Shown piece after piece: positions 12,734-20,671 of a stretch of DNA of 64,000 nt (position 1 is the first letter of the stretch; the number at the start of each line of letters is the position of its first letter). The DNA lies in the IMG/VR virus record IMGVR_UViG_3300042922_000643, positions 1 through 64,000 of that record; one strand, written 5' to 3'. Below the pieces are notes generated by a model. It was not told where the DNA came from, made no database searches, and saw only the letters and a program-made list of their open reading frames with translations. Source of the DNA: a virus. The translations under genes and the position numbers were made by a program.

Positions 12734-13861
12734 ATGGATAGCGATCTGGTCAAACTCTTTAGCACTATTAATAAAAATTATGACAAATCCTTGAAGCATC
12801 AAACAATTCGAATGTTAACAAAAGAAAACATGCCAGAGATTAAGACTTTCCCTTCAGGTTCTTTAAATCTTGACCTTGCGATAGGTCGTGGCGGTCTTCC
12901 TCGTGGACGTATTATCGAAGTATTTGGTCCTGAAAGTTCGGGTAAAACAACAGTATGCCTACTGCACATCGCTGAAGTTCAGAAAGCAAATGAAGGCTTG
13001 TGCGCTTTCGTGGATGCGGAGCACGCTTTTGACCCCATGCTTGCCCATGATTACGGAGTTGACCTCGACAATCTTGCTTACGTTGATGCTCTCACTGCGG
13101 AGCAATCTCTTGATACCGTAGAAGCACTTGTCCGCACAGGGAAATTTCGATTGGTTGTTGTAGATTCAGTGTCTGCACTTACGCCTACAGTTATTGCAGA
13201 AAGTTCTATCGAGAAGCAAACGATGGGTCTTCAAGCTAGACTAATGTCTACAGCGATGATGAAACTCAATGGTGTTGCCTATCAAAACGATTGTAGCGTT
13301 ATCTTCATCAATCAGCTTCGTGAAAAAGTGGGCGCATTCAGTCCAATCCCTGGACAGGCTGCTACAACTACTTCTGGTGGGCGTGCTCTTCCTTTCTATA
13401 GCTCTGTACGTCTGAGAGTTACACGCGTAGAAAATATTGGAGAGAAAGAAAACGTTATCGGTCATGTCATGAAAGTAAAAGTCGTCAAAAATAAGATCGG
13501 AGTACCTTTCAAAGAGGCTACTTTCCCAATCTACTATAATGTCGGTGTTGATAAAGTCTACGAAATTGTAACCATCGCCATTCTTGCTGGAATCATTTAT
13601 AAATCTAGTGGCTGGTATAGCTATCGTGACGGAAACAACGAGATTATTATTCGAGATGGAGAGAAGTATCAGTGGAATGGTGAATCTTCTGTTATCGACT
13701 TTGTTCGTTCTCACGAAACCTTTATGAACGAACTGGAATCCCGTGTACGTGGAGTAGAGGTAGAGGCTCCGACAGGTGCTCCTGAGTCTGAAGATGGCTA
13801 TAGCATCGAAGAGGCGGCCGCAGCCGCGGTAGCAGCTGGATTGGAGACCCCTAATGAGTGA
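12734..13861 (+). CDS. recA: RecA recombinase
   Basis: The 375-residue product has the RecA core. Walker A is GPESSGKT at 65-72, followed by the FVDAEHAFDP segment, VVVDSVSALTP as Walker B, MGLQARLMSTAMMKL, and the SVIFINQLREKVG loop that leads into L2. It forms filaments on single-stranded DNA and drives strand exchange and double-strand-break repair, probably feeding replication by recombination and the RuvC-type resolvase at 53.7 kb. Its C-terminal 100 residues differ from the standard bacterial domain and end with an Ala/Glu-rich tail. It overlaps the next gene by 8 bases. Confidence 0.93.
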   Translation: MDSDLVKLFSTINKNYDKSLKHQTIRMLTKENMPEIKTFPSGSLNLDLAIGRGGLPRGRIIEVFGPESSGKTTVCLLHIAEVQKANEGLCAFVDAEHAFDPMLAHDYGVDLDNLAYVDALTAEQSLDTVEALVRTGKFRLVVVDSVSALTPTVIAESSIEKQTMGLQARLMSTAMMKLNGVAYQNDCSVIFINQLREKVGAFSPIPGQAATTTSGGRALPFYSSVRLRVTRVENIGEKENVIGHVMKVKVVKNKIGVPFKEATFPIYYNVGVDKVYEIVTIAILAGIIYKSSGWYSYRDGNNEIIIRDGEKYQWNGESSVIDFVRSHETFMNELESRVRGVEVEAPTGAPESEDGYSIEEAAAAAVAAGLETPNE

Positions 13862-14204
13862 GGAGCCCATCCATATCAATGATTCTGAAATGATTGCGTA
13901 TATCACGAAGCGTGTACTAGAGGAGTATCATTATAAGATATCTCCTAGAGTAGTCTCTATCGTGATCGACATGGAATCTGAATACTATGATTCTATAGGG
14001 CTTTCAATGTCAGAAGAAGAATTTGATGCGGAGGTAGAAGTTATAGACCAGAAATGGTCTATGGCTCTACTTAACATCGAAAACATCATCGATGATATCA
14101 TTGAAATGAGACGAAACGAATCCTTTGACAACTACGAGTCTTTACAGGTTGAAGCAAAAAATTTACAGGACATTCTACTCGATCTTTCTGGTAAAAAACT
14201 GTAA
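13854..14204 (+). CDS. acidic helical hypothetical protein (116 aa)
   Basis: ATG 13854 lies inside the end of recA, so translation is probably coupled. The protein is strongly acidic and helical (IDMESEYYDSIGLSMSEEEFDAEVEVI..IENIIDDIIEMRRNESF). It could be a RecA modulator or DNA mimic, but this is inferred only from composition and position. Confidence 0.65.
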   Translation: MSEEPIHINDSEMIAYITKRVLEEYHYKISPRVVSIVIDMESEYYDSIGLSMSEEEFDAEVEVIDQKWSMALLNIENIIDDIIEMRRNESFDNYESLQVEAKNLQDILLDLSGKKL

Positions 14205-14266
14205 TAATTGACAATATTTACCTATAGGGGTTTCAAAATTTCAATATTTTTGGAGGCGATTTTGCG

Positions 14267-14437
14267 ATGGAAGAGTTTGAAAATGTAACAATTGACTTTA
14301 CCTCTCCTGAATTTATCATCAAGACCCTGAATCTTCTTATTGAAGAAGGGCAAACTCAGTTTAGTTATGATGATATTCAACTGATCGCGTCTGCTATGAT
14401 TACTCTTGCTATTGGAGTAGCACATGGGGAAGTTTGA
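14267..14437 (+). CDS. small hypothetical protein (56 aa)
   Basis: ATG 14267 follows TGGAGG by about 9 bases. The product has an acidic start and a hydrophobic helix (LIASAMITLAIGVAHG) near its end. It overlaps the thymidylate synthase start by 14 bases, suggesting coupling. The function is unknown. Confidence 0.65.
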   Translation: MEEFENVTIDFTSPEFIIKTLNLLIEEGQTQFSYDDIQLIASAMITLAIGVAHGEV

Positions 14438-15356
14438 TCATTGGTATGATGAACATGTAAAATACATCCTAGAAAACGGGACTTGGGATACAAGTACAGA
14501 TGTCCGTACGAAATGGGCAGATGGAACTAGCGCCTATACGATTAGTACTGTAGGCTGCCAAGCCCGTTTTGACAACAGTGAGCTCCTTATCCCAACCAAG
14601 AAACGGCTTGCATGGAAGAGCGCTATTCATGAGGGACCTATCTGGTTCTATATTAAGCGCACAAGCGATGTCACTTACTTGAAGGAAAATAAGGTAAAGA
14701 TCTGGGATGAGTGGACGCGGCCAGATAATACTATTGGCCGAGCCTACGGATATCAGCTAGGAAAAGCTATACCAGATATGAAGACGATTCGTAAGGATAA
14801 ATATGGAACCTCTTATTCCACAACAAATCAAATTCATCAATTGCTTGAGGGATTGAAGAATAACCCTGCCTCCAGGCGACATATCACTACGCTATGGGAT
14901 GCTAAAGAGATCTGGGATATGGCTCTAGCTCCCTGCTGGTGGAATACTCAATGGCTTGTGAAAGAAGGCAAACTGTACTTGATAGTGCAGTCTAGATCTT
15001 CTGACACAGGTTTGGGTCTATCTTTTAATATCTTCCAGTATCAAGTACTGCTGAGAATGGTAGCACAAGTAACGGGATATGAAGTTGGAGAACTGATCTG
15101 TAATATCAGCGATGCTCATATTTATGATCGTCACGTTGAACCTCTTAGCCAGTTAGCAAAACGTAAAGATTTCCCAGCTCCGAAGCTATGGATTAATCCG
15201 AACATCGAAGAGTTCGATCATTTTACAATCGATGACTTTGTACTGGTGCATTATGCTTTTGAAGATGAGGAAATCAAAAAATGGTCCCGACAAGATGCAT
15301 TACTTCACGCATATTACGAGCATGGCGGCAACCTGGAAATGGAAGTTGCCATCTAA
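14424..15356 (+). CDS. thyA: thymidylate synthase
   Basis: The 310-residue product has ThyA motifs in order: the catalytic Cys in LAPCWW, the dUMP phosphate/base motif QSRSSDTGLGLSFNIFQY with the Asn that selects uracil, and NISDAHIYDRHVEPL. It methylates dUMP to dTMP using methylene-tetrahydrofolate. The dihydrofolate it releases can be recycled by the DHFR encoded 2 kb downstream. Trp replaces the common His after the catalytic Cys. The Asn in SFN argues against a dCMP hydroxymethylase. The 14-base overlap with the preceding gene suggests coupled translation. Confidence 0.9.
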   Translation: MGKFDHWYDEHVKYILENGTWDTSTDVRTKWADGTSAYTISTVGCQARFDNSELLIPTKKRLAWKSAIHEGPIWFYIKRTSDVTYLKENKVKIWDEWTRPDNTIGRAYGYQLGKAIPDMKTIRKDKYGTSYSTTNQIHQLLEGLKNNPASRRHITTLWDAKEIWDMALAPCWWNTQWLVKEGKLYLIVQSRSSDTGLGLSFNIFQYQVLLRMVAQVTGYEVGELICNISDAHIYDRHVEPLSQLAKRKDFPAPKLWINPNIEEFDHFTIDDFVLVHYAFEDEEIKKWSRQDALLHAYYEHGGNLEMEVAI

Positions 15357-15403
15357 GTGTGAATATGTGGATAATCTTGGGGATAACCAAGGAGGTGCCA
15401 GTC

Positions 15404-15583
15404 ATGGCAAAGGATCACGATTGTCAAAGTTGTTCATGGTGCCATGACTTTGGCACTTTCGGTTTCTGTACAAATATAGATATAAAAAGCCCCAAAGATC
15501 TTCAAAATCGATTAACATATGAGGACCTCGTTACACAGAACGAATGTCCTGGTTTTGCCGATAATCTTTGGTTTGGCGGATAA
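15404..15583 (+). CDS. cysteine-rich small protein (59 aa)
   Basis: ATG 15404 has AAGGAGGTG upstream. The start is Cys-dense (CQSCSWCHDFGTFGFC), with one more Cys near the end (NECPGF), suggesting a zinc or iron-sulphur site. Similar Cys-rich mini-proteins occur in several places in this window. The function is unknown. Confidence 0.65.
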   Translation: MAKDHDCQSCSWCHDFGTFGFCTNIDIKSPKDLQNRLTYEDLVTQNECPGFADNLWFGG

Positions 15584-15603
15584 AGATAAAAGGGGAAATG
15601 AAC

Positions 15604-15780
15604 GTGAATCGTATTGATGAAATCCTTGAAGAACTAGCACAGCGTCCTGATGTTACGATTACTTATGTAGATCGAGGTGCTTCATGGAATGTTAGCAACT
15701 TTAAAGGTAGCGAAGGCGTTAGCTATGTAGGTGATGGCAAGGCTGCTATCGTTATTGTTGAATTTGAGGAGGAATTGTAA
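15604..15780 (+). CDS. small hypothetical protein (58 aa)
   Basis: GTG 15604 is preferred because AAAAGGGG lies 9 bases upstream; an ATG at 15598 is in frame but only 3 bases from that site. The product is a helix followed by beta strands (VTITYVDRGASWNVSN..KAAIVIVEFEEEL). It abuts the next ATG at 15781. Confidence 0.6.
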   Translation: MNRIDEILEELAQRPDVTITYVDRGASWNVSNFKGSEGVSYVGDGKAAIVIVEFEEEL

Positions 15781-15954
15781 ATGCCAAAAGAACAAGGTGT
15801 TTGCTACAGCACCTGCATCATGAAGGAGCTCGATTATTTTCTTTCTATACTTAGTACGCAGAATCTGTCGGAAGAAAATATCATTATCGTGAATGGGCTC
15901 ATATCGCATCTTCTTCATATGTATGCAGAACCTAATGTTGTGATAACTGTATAA
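15781..15954 (+). CDS. small helical protein (57 aa)
   Basis: The ATG directly follows the previous stop. The product has two Cys near the start (VCYSTCIMKELDYF) and then helices with hydrophobic faces. An intrinsic terminator follows 6 bases after its stop, closing the thyA transcription unit. Confidence 0.6.
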   Translation: MPKEQGVCYSTCIMKELDYFLSILSTQNLSEENIIIVNGLISHLLHMYAEPNVVITV

Positions 15955-15959
15955 AGATT

Positions 15960-15985
15960 TGGGGCGCTTCGGCGCTCCTTTTATT
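15960..15985 (+). terminator. intrinsic terminator
   Basis: GGGGCGC 15961-15967, tetraloop TTCG, then GCGCTCC 15972-15978 (one G-U) followed by TTTT make a compact, very stable stem-loop. It separates the thyA group from the following regulators. Confidence 0.8.
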
Positions 15986-15996
15986 TGGAGGATGCT

Positions 15997-16134
15997 ATGT
16001 CCGTAAATAAACCGAGCGCTGTGCTTCCACCTAAGTCATTAATCGCTACTAAGAAAAATAATAAAACTCCAAAAACCGTATACCGAGTGGGCTATATCGA
16101 GAGGAGAGTTGGGTTTGAGTCGTCTATGGACTAA
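15997..16134 (+). CDS. small basic protein (45 aa)
   Basis: ATG 15997 follows TTGGAGG by 5 bases and gives a Lys/Pro-rich, probably unstructured 45-residue product (KPSAVLPPKSLIATKKNNK..). The next gene starts inside it by 20 bases. A basic disordered protein beside a DNA-binding gene is plausible, but evidence is thin. Confidence 0.5.
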   Translation: MSVNKPSAVLPPKSLIATKKNNKTPKTVYRVGYIERRVGFESSMD

Positions 16135-16711
16135 AGAAGAGGATGAGATCGCTATTTATTGTTTGGGCCGTATGACTTATGACGCGATAGGGAAAAAGCT
16201 AGGTCGTACAGCGCAAGGTGTTGAGAAGCGTATGATTAAGCTTGGTTACTCAAGCACAAGAGAATGTTGTCCGTATCTTACCATGCGTCAATTCCAAATG
16301 GCGATACGTACTGATCATCATATTGTTACACGCTGGATCAAAAAACACGGTATGCCTATTAAAAACATGAGGATCGCTTATAAACGAGACCTTAAATATA
16401 AGAGTTTGTTTGTTGATCCCGAAGAATTCTGGATTTGGGCTGAGCAAAATAAATCCTTGGTCGATTTTTCACGAATAGAAAAACATGCTTTACTTCCAGA
16501 ACCTGATTGGGTTGAAGAGGAAAGAATTAAAGGTCCAATTTCAAAGATTAGAGAATGGACTGCTGAGGATGACCAAGAACTTTTCGAATTATATTATAAA
16601 CAGTGTAATAGCCAGAAGGAAGTAGCCAGAATCATGGGGCGATCACATACTGTTATTGGAGAGAAAGTTGCTTTGCTGCGAAATACGCAGAAGAAAAAAC
16701 ATACGGGATAG
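16115..16711 (+). CDS. Myb/SANT-like DNA-binding protein
   Basis: Two Myb-like helix-turn-helix units are visible: residues 4-45 (LWTKEEDEIAIYCLGRMTYDAIGKKLGRT in segments) and the C-terminal REWTAEDDQELFELYYKQCNSQKEVARIMGRS. Each shows the W-x5-D/E-x-E start and the AxxLGR/MGR recognition helix. A central segment (MRQFQMAIRTDHHIVTRWIKKHG) may be a third HTH. TTG 16115 is best spaced from AGGAG (16102-16106). Similar proteins in phages act as regulators or homing-endonuclease relics; no nuclease motif is present. Confidence 0.75.
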   Translation: MSRLWTKEEDEIAIYCLGRMTYDAIGKKLGRTAQGVEKRMIKLGYSSTRECCPYLTMRQFQMAIRTDHHIVTRWIKKHGMPIKNMRIAYKRDLKYKSLFVDPEEFWIWAEQNKSLVDFSRIEKHALLPEPDWVEEERIKGPISKIREWTAEDDQELFELYYKQCNSQKEVARIMGRSHTVIGEKVALLRNTQKKKHTG

Positions 16712-16723
16712 GAGATGCGGTTG

Positions 16724-17026
16724 ATGAATCAAATACCTTTAGAATGCGTAATACCAGGAATGCGCGTAAGGCTATCACCACAATCTCCATTTCACGAAGC
16801 TGGTCAGTCTTGTGATTGGGAAGGAAACGAATATGATGGGACCGTAACTTATGTTCACAAGGCTAATATAGATTGGTTCCCTATCAATGTAATATGGGAC
16901 GGCGAGCTAGATCATTCTATTCCAGTCCTTGAACAAAAAGGAGAGTATTGTTATGGTGTTTCTGATTTGATTTTTCTCCTTGTAAATAATGAACAGCTTA
17001 CACTATTCCTGGAAGATTTCGATTGA
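16724..17026 (+). CDS. paralogue pair member A, WFPINV motif (100 aa)
   Basis: The protein shares a full-length pattern with the next gene: G.RV..S..S.F...QS.D..GNE..GTV......WFPINV.WD.E followed by Y.YG..DL. This looks like a beta-barrel (SH3- or KOW-like). ATG 16724 has TAGGAG 9 bases upstream. The role is unknown. Confidence 0.7.
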   Translation: MNQIPLECVIPGMRVRLSPQSPFHEAGQSCDWEGNEYDGTVTYVHKANIDWFPINVIWDGELDHSIPVLEQKGEYCYGVSDLIFLLVNNEQLTLFLEDFD

Positions 17027-17036
17027 GAGGTGCATT

Positions 17037-17333
17037 ATGCAGAATATCCTATCGGATTTCAAACCTGGTACGCGAGTCGGGATGTCGAAGAACTCTGCAT
17101 TTTCCCATTTAAATCAATCTTTTGATGCTAGGGGAAATGAATGTCTTGGAACAGTAATAACTATCAGCTCTAGTGGAAGATGGTTTCCAATCAATGTTCT
17201 ATGGGATTACGAGGTAAGTCCTGGTTGGAAAGCATCCTGGCACCGAGGTACCTATAGTTACGGCCCAACAGATCTTGTGATTATTGGCGACAGTAATAGT
17301 AGTATGGTAGAATATCTATTAGATATAGAATAG
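17037..17333 (+). CDS. paralogue pair member B, WFPINV motif (98 aa)
   Basis: ATG 17037 follows AGAGGTG. It aligns throughout with the upstream gene (RVGMSKNSAF, GNECLGTV, RWFPINVLWDYEV, YSYGPTDLV), so the two arose by tandem duplication. It lies 12 bases before the DHFR gene and is probably in the same transcript. Confidence 0.7.
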   Translation: MQNILSDFKPGTRVGMSKNSAFSHLNQSFDARGNECLGTVITISSSGRWFPINVLWDYEVSPGWKASWHRGTYSYGPTDLVIIGDSNSSMVEYLLDIE

Positions 17334-17345
17334 GGAGTCGATAGT

Positions 17346-17840
17346 ATGATATCTATAATTACAGCGATGGATAGAAACTATTTAATAGGGAAAGAGAATG
17401 GCTTGCCATGGAATCTACCTGCTGATATGACACATTTTAAACGGAATACCCTTGGAAAGACAATTGTAATGGGTAGAAAGACAGCAGATTCCCTTCCGAA
17501 TCCTTTGGTGGGCCGCAACAACATTGTCCTGAGTAGACAGCAGATGGCGATGAAAGGTTTTGTAATAGAAAATTCAGTTGAGAATATATTAAAGCATTAT
17601 CGCGGTAGTGACATCTTTGTAATCGGCGGGGCTGAGATTTACAGGGCTTTCCTACCTTATGCAGATCGCTTAATCATCACTCGAATACTCGATTATTTCG
17701 AAGGAGATACACACTTTCCTATTGAAGATGTTAAGTGGGAACAATGGGACCTTTCGCATGCTGAATCTCATATGCCAGACGAAAGAAACAAATATAGTTA
17801 CATCTTTCAGACATATACAAAACGCAGAAATGTGACTTAA
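17346..17840 (+). CDS. folA: dihydrofolate reductase
   Basis: The 164-residue product is a normal-length DHFR: ISIITAMDRNYLIGKENGLPWNLPADMTHFKRNT carries the substrate-site Trp and Asp, then VMGRKTADSLP, the NADPH-binding FVIGGAEIYRAFLPYAD and TRI. It reduces dihydrofolate to tetrahydrofolate, regenerating the cofactor spent by the phage ThyA upstream. AGGGAGTCG precedes the ATG. Confidence 0.93.
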   Translation: MISIITAMDRNYLIGKENGLPWNLPADMTHFKRNTLGKTIVMGRKTADSLPNPLVGRNNIVLSRQQMAMKGFVIENSVENILKHYRGSDIFVIGGAEIYRAFLPYADRLIITRILDYFEGDTHFPIEDVKWEQWDLSHAESHMPDERNKYSYIFQTYTKRRNVT

Positions 17841-17863
17841 ATCACACCAGTTTTTCCCTGTTT

Positions 17864-17923
17864 GGATTATGATGAAAGTCCACTATATTTTTATCTAGTA
17901 TATAAACTTTCATCATATAATCC
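17864..17923 (+). repeat. 16-bp inverted repeat in the nrdD leader
   Basis: GGATTATGATGAAAGT 17864-17879 is mirrored by ACTTTCATCAT-AT-AATCC 17906-17923 with only a 2-base insertion. The loop contains CTAGTATAT (17895-17903), a word repeated in other intergenic regions. A TATAAT lies in the right arm. It could be an operator or an mRNA hairpin controlling the anaerobic reductase genes. It does not match the classic NrdR box closely. Confidence 0.6.
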
Positions 17924-17942
17924 CAAAGAAGAGGTGTCCGAG

Positions 17943-19901
17943 ATGCACGAAAAGCACGTTGAATCACTACATCAAATGGCAGAAAACATTATCCAAGTTC
18001 AAGATGTTGATCTGGCAAGAGAAAACGCTAACCTGAATGGGGAGTCTTTCTCTGGCAAGATGAGCAAGATGGGTAGTGAGTTCTCCAAATGGTATGCAAA
18101 ATCGGTAATGATGCCAAGCAAATTGGTCAACGCCATTGACGAAAACTTTGTTTATGTTCATGATTTAGACCAATATGTATTAGGTACTACCAATTGTATC
18201 TTTATACCGTTTGGAAAGCTTCTTGAACGCGGATTTAATACAGGGAATGGTAGTGTACGGCCACCGAATTCGATCATGACAGCAATGTCTTTGGTCGCCA
18301 TCATCTTTCAGTCTCAACAGAACTCTCAATACGGCGGAGTCTCAGGAAACAAAATTGATTGGGACCTTGCTCCGTATGTAGACAAATCTTTTGCAAAGCA
18401 TTTCCTGGTAGGACTAGAGTTCCTGGAAGAAACTCTGCCACATCCTTTCACTATAGAAAACAAAGCTGACCTTACGTTCGACAATGCAATGCTTCGCGCT
18501 GTGTGCCCTAAGGCTTTTTCATATGCAGAAAAGCTGACTATCAATGAAACAAACCAAGCCGCCGAGAGTATGATCCACAATTTGAATACAATGTCGAGTC
18601 GTGCTGGTGGACAGATTCCTTTCACTAGTATCAACTATGGAACATGTACTTCACCTCAAGGGCGATTGGTTATCCGTGCAATCTTAAGAGCAACCATGAA
18701 TGGACTTGGGAATGGAGAAACTCCGATTTTCCCGCAACATATTTTCAAATGTAAAAAAGGTGTGAACCAATCTACAGAAGATCCAAACTATGATCTGTTC
18801 CTCGAAGCAATTGAGTGTTCGTCGAAGCGTCTTTACCCTAACTTTGCGAATATTGATGCACCATTCAATCTTCAATACTATAACCCCGAAGATCCTGATA
18901 CAGAGTTTGCAACAATGGGCTGCCGTACACGCGTAATTTCTGATCGCTTCGGCTACAACCATCTTTCAGGTAAGGGAAACCTTTCTTTCAACACTCTGAA
19001 TCTAGTAAAGCTAGGGCTGGAATATGGTATCGCTTTAGGAGAACGTTCAGAAGCGGACTTAGAAAGTTTCTATTACGAACTCTATCACTATATGGATCTA
19101 TCTTTAGAAGGTTTGATTCATCGCTTTGAGATTCAAGCGGAGCAACAAGCCAAGGCCTCTGATTTCATGATGCGTGAAGGTGTCTGGGAAAATGGCGAGA
19201 AGCTTGAACCAGAAGATAAGGTTCGTGAACATATCAAACATGGTTCCTTGTCTATTGGTTTTATTGGAGTCGCTGAGTGTATGAAGGCACTCTTTGGCAA
19301 GCACCATGGTGAGGACCCTGAAGTAATGAAGTTTGCAGTTGATCTCATCGATACGATTCGACAATATTGTGATCGTAAATCAGACGAGCACAACCTGAAC
19401 ATTACACTATTTGCTACACCTGCTGAAGGACTATCTGGTAAGTTTACCAAGAGTGATCGTCAGTACTATGGAAACATAGAAGGCGTAACAGACCGTGAAT
19501 ACTATACAAATTCGTTCCATATCCCTGTATACTACGATATGAAAGCTGCTGATAAGATTCGCGCCGAAGCACCGTTCCATGAACTGTGTAACGCAGGAGC
19601 TATCTCTTATATCGAACTAGACGGAAACGCACGGAACAATCAACTGGCTTTCTTAAAGATCGTACAGTACGCATTGTCTCAAAACATCAGTTATTTTAGC
19701 GTTAATCATCCCGTAGATCGATGCCCTTCCTGCGGCTACGAGGGCTCTATTGGAGACACTTGTCCGAACTGTGCAGCAGATGAATCTACTCATCCTTTCA
19801 GACGCTTACGCCGTGTCACAGGCTACCTGACAGGAGACTATACGACTCGATTCAATAGTGCGAAACAAGCTGAGGTTAGAGATCGGGTTAAACATCTATG
19901 A
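17943..19901 (+). CDS. nrdD: anaerobic ribonucleoside-triphosphate reductase, large subunit
   Basis: The 652-residue product is a class III reductase. It has the glycine-rich barrel region (TTNCIFIPFGKLLERGF..), the Cys in MGCRTRV, the C-terminal zinc ribbon CPSC 594-597/CPNC 607-610, and the glycyl-radical site in RRVTGYLTG (Gly about 627). It converts NTPs to dNTPs under anoxic conditions after activation by NrdG, whose gene overlaps by four bases. ATG 17943 has AAGAGGTG 8 bases upstream; the frame is open further upstream through the inverted repeat but without a good start. It implies infection of a host that grows without oxygen. Confidence 0.93.
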   Translation: MHEKHVESLHQMAENIIQVQDVDLARENANLNGESFSGKMSKMGSEFSKWYAKSVMMPSKLVNAIDENFVYVHDLDQYVLGTTNCIFIPFGKLLERGFNTGNGSVRPPNSIMTAMSLVAIIFQSQQNSQYGGVSGNKIDWDLAPYVDKSFAKHFLVGLEFLEETLPHPFTIENKADLTFDNAMLRAVCPKAFSYAEKLTINETNQAAESMIHNLNTMSSRAGGQIPFTSINYGTCTSPQGRLVIRAILRATMNGLGNGETPIFPQHIFKCKKGVNQSTEDPNYDLFLEAIECSSKRLYPNFANIDAPFNLQYYNPEDPDTEFATMGCRTRVISDRFGYNHLSGKGNLSFNTLNLVKLGLEYGIALGERSEADLESFYYELYHYMDLSLEGLIHRFEIQAEQQAKASDFMMREGVWENGEKLEPEDKVREHIKHGSLSIGFIGVAECMKALFGKHHGEDPEVMKFAVDLIDTIRQYCDRKSDEHNLNITLFATPAEGLSGKFTKSDRQYYGNIEGVTDREYYTNSFHIPVYYDMKAADKIRAEAPFHELCNAGAISYIELDGNARNNQLAFLKIVQYALSQNISYFSVNHPVDRCPSCGYEGSIGDTCPNCAADESTHPFRRLRRVTGYLTGDYTTRFNSAKQAEVRDRVKHL

Positions 19902-20392
19902 ACATTTGCGGATACTACCCAGAAAGCATTAACGAGGGTCACGGCTTACGAGCCGTGATCTTTATTAGTGGTTGTAAACATGCCTGTAAGGGTTGCTTCA
20001 GTGAGAAAACATGGGGCTTCGATGTGGGAGAGCCACTAGATCTTGCAAAGCAATTGGAGCTAATTGAGGATATGAATAATAATGGTCTTCTCCAAGGAGT
20101 TACATTCTGTGGAGGAGATCCTTTTTTCTCTGCTAAAGAGCTTGTTCCATTCGTTGAAATGATACGAGAGCTGGCACCCCATCTAGATGTATGGTCTTAC
20201 ACAGGGTTTACTTTTGAAGCTCTTATTAAAAATAAAGAAATGTCTAGCTTCTTAAGCCTTTGTGATGTTATTATAGATGGAAAATACGTCCAAGATAAAA
20301 AGGATTTAACCTTACTTTATCGCGGTTCTTCTAATCAGAGAATCATAAATGTCCGCGCCAGCTTACAATCAGGTCAAGTTGTCGAACTATAA
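19898..20392 (+). CDS. nrdG: anaerobic ribonucleotide reductase activase
   Basis: The 164-residue radical SAM protein has the NrdG iron-sulphur motif in SGCKHACKGCF (Cx3Cx2C), then GVTFCGGDPFF for SAM binding. It makes the 5'-deoxyadenosyl radical that installs the glycyl radical in NrdD. The start overlaps the nrdD stop (ATGA), ensuring co-production. Length is typical of the family. Confidence 0.92.
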   Translation: MNICGYYPESINEGHGLRAVIFISGCKHACKGCFSEKTWGFDVGEPLDLAKQLELIEDMNNNGLLQGVTFCGGDPFFSAKELVPFVEMIRELAPHLDVWSYTGFTFEALIKNKEMSSFLSLCDVIIDGKYVQDKKDLTLLYRGSSNQRIINVRASLQSGQVVEL

Positions 20393-20405
20393 TTGACGAA
20401 TCTAT

Positions 20406-20462
20406 AAAGGTACAGACAGTACATTAAAGAAAGAAGAAAATACTTGTACTGTCTGTACCTTT
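20406..20462 (+). repeat. 17-bp perfect inverted repeat after nrdG
   Basis: AAAGGTACAGACAGTAC 20406-20422 and GTACTGTCTGTACCTTT 20446-20462 are exact complements with a 23-base A-rich loop. Each arm is itself a GTAC-N5-GTAC quasi-palindrome. The right arm ends 17 bases before the next start codon and directly before its ribosome site, and has only three T residues at its end. It may be a terminator, an RNA switch on the downstream ribosome site, or a pair of repressor operators. Confidence 0.7.
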
Positions 20463-20479
20463 ATGAAGGAGGAGATTAA

Positions 20480-20671
20480 ATGCAGGTTCAGCACAAAGGA
20501 AGAGTGACAGATACAGGTAAGCATAATGGGACGGGGATGGTATTTATGAAGCTCACTTCTGCCCCAGGTGTAAACTTTCGTACGGACTTTATGTCTAAGG
20601 AAGAAATCGAAGAAGAAAGTGGCCCATGCGTAGTTATTGTGCCAAAAAAGGAGGGTGATAAAAATGATTAA
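20480..20671 (+). CDS. small hypothetical protein (63 aa)
   Basis: ATG 20480 follows AAGGAGGAG. The product is a small beta-rich domain (RVTDTGKHNGTGMVFMKLTSAPGVNF..) with an acidic KEEIEEESGP segment. The next gene starts within its end. Translation could be masked or exposed by the inverted repeat just upstream. Confidence 0.6.
   Translation: MQVQHKGRVTDTGKHNGTGMVFMKLTSAPGVNFRTDFMSKEEIEEESGPCVVIVPKKEGDKND

Noticed and set aside
13241-13906. Long open frame on the minus strand opposite recA
   Set aside because: It has no ribosome site and its translation is a mirror of the recA codons. RecA itself is certain.
14208-14213. Consensus -35 TTGACA after the gene at 13854
   Set aside because: No acceptable -10 lies 16-18 bases downstream, so I do not call a promoter.
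17864-17923. NrdR box
   Set aside because: The repeat lacks the ACAnnATATATnnTGT-type core and is much longer than an NrdR site.
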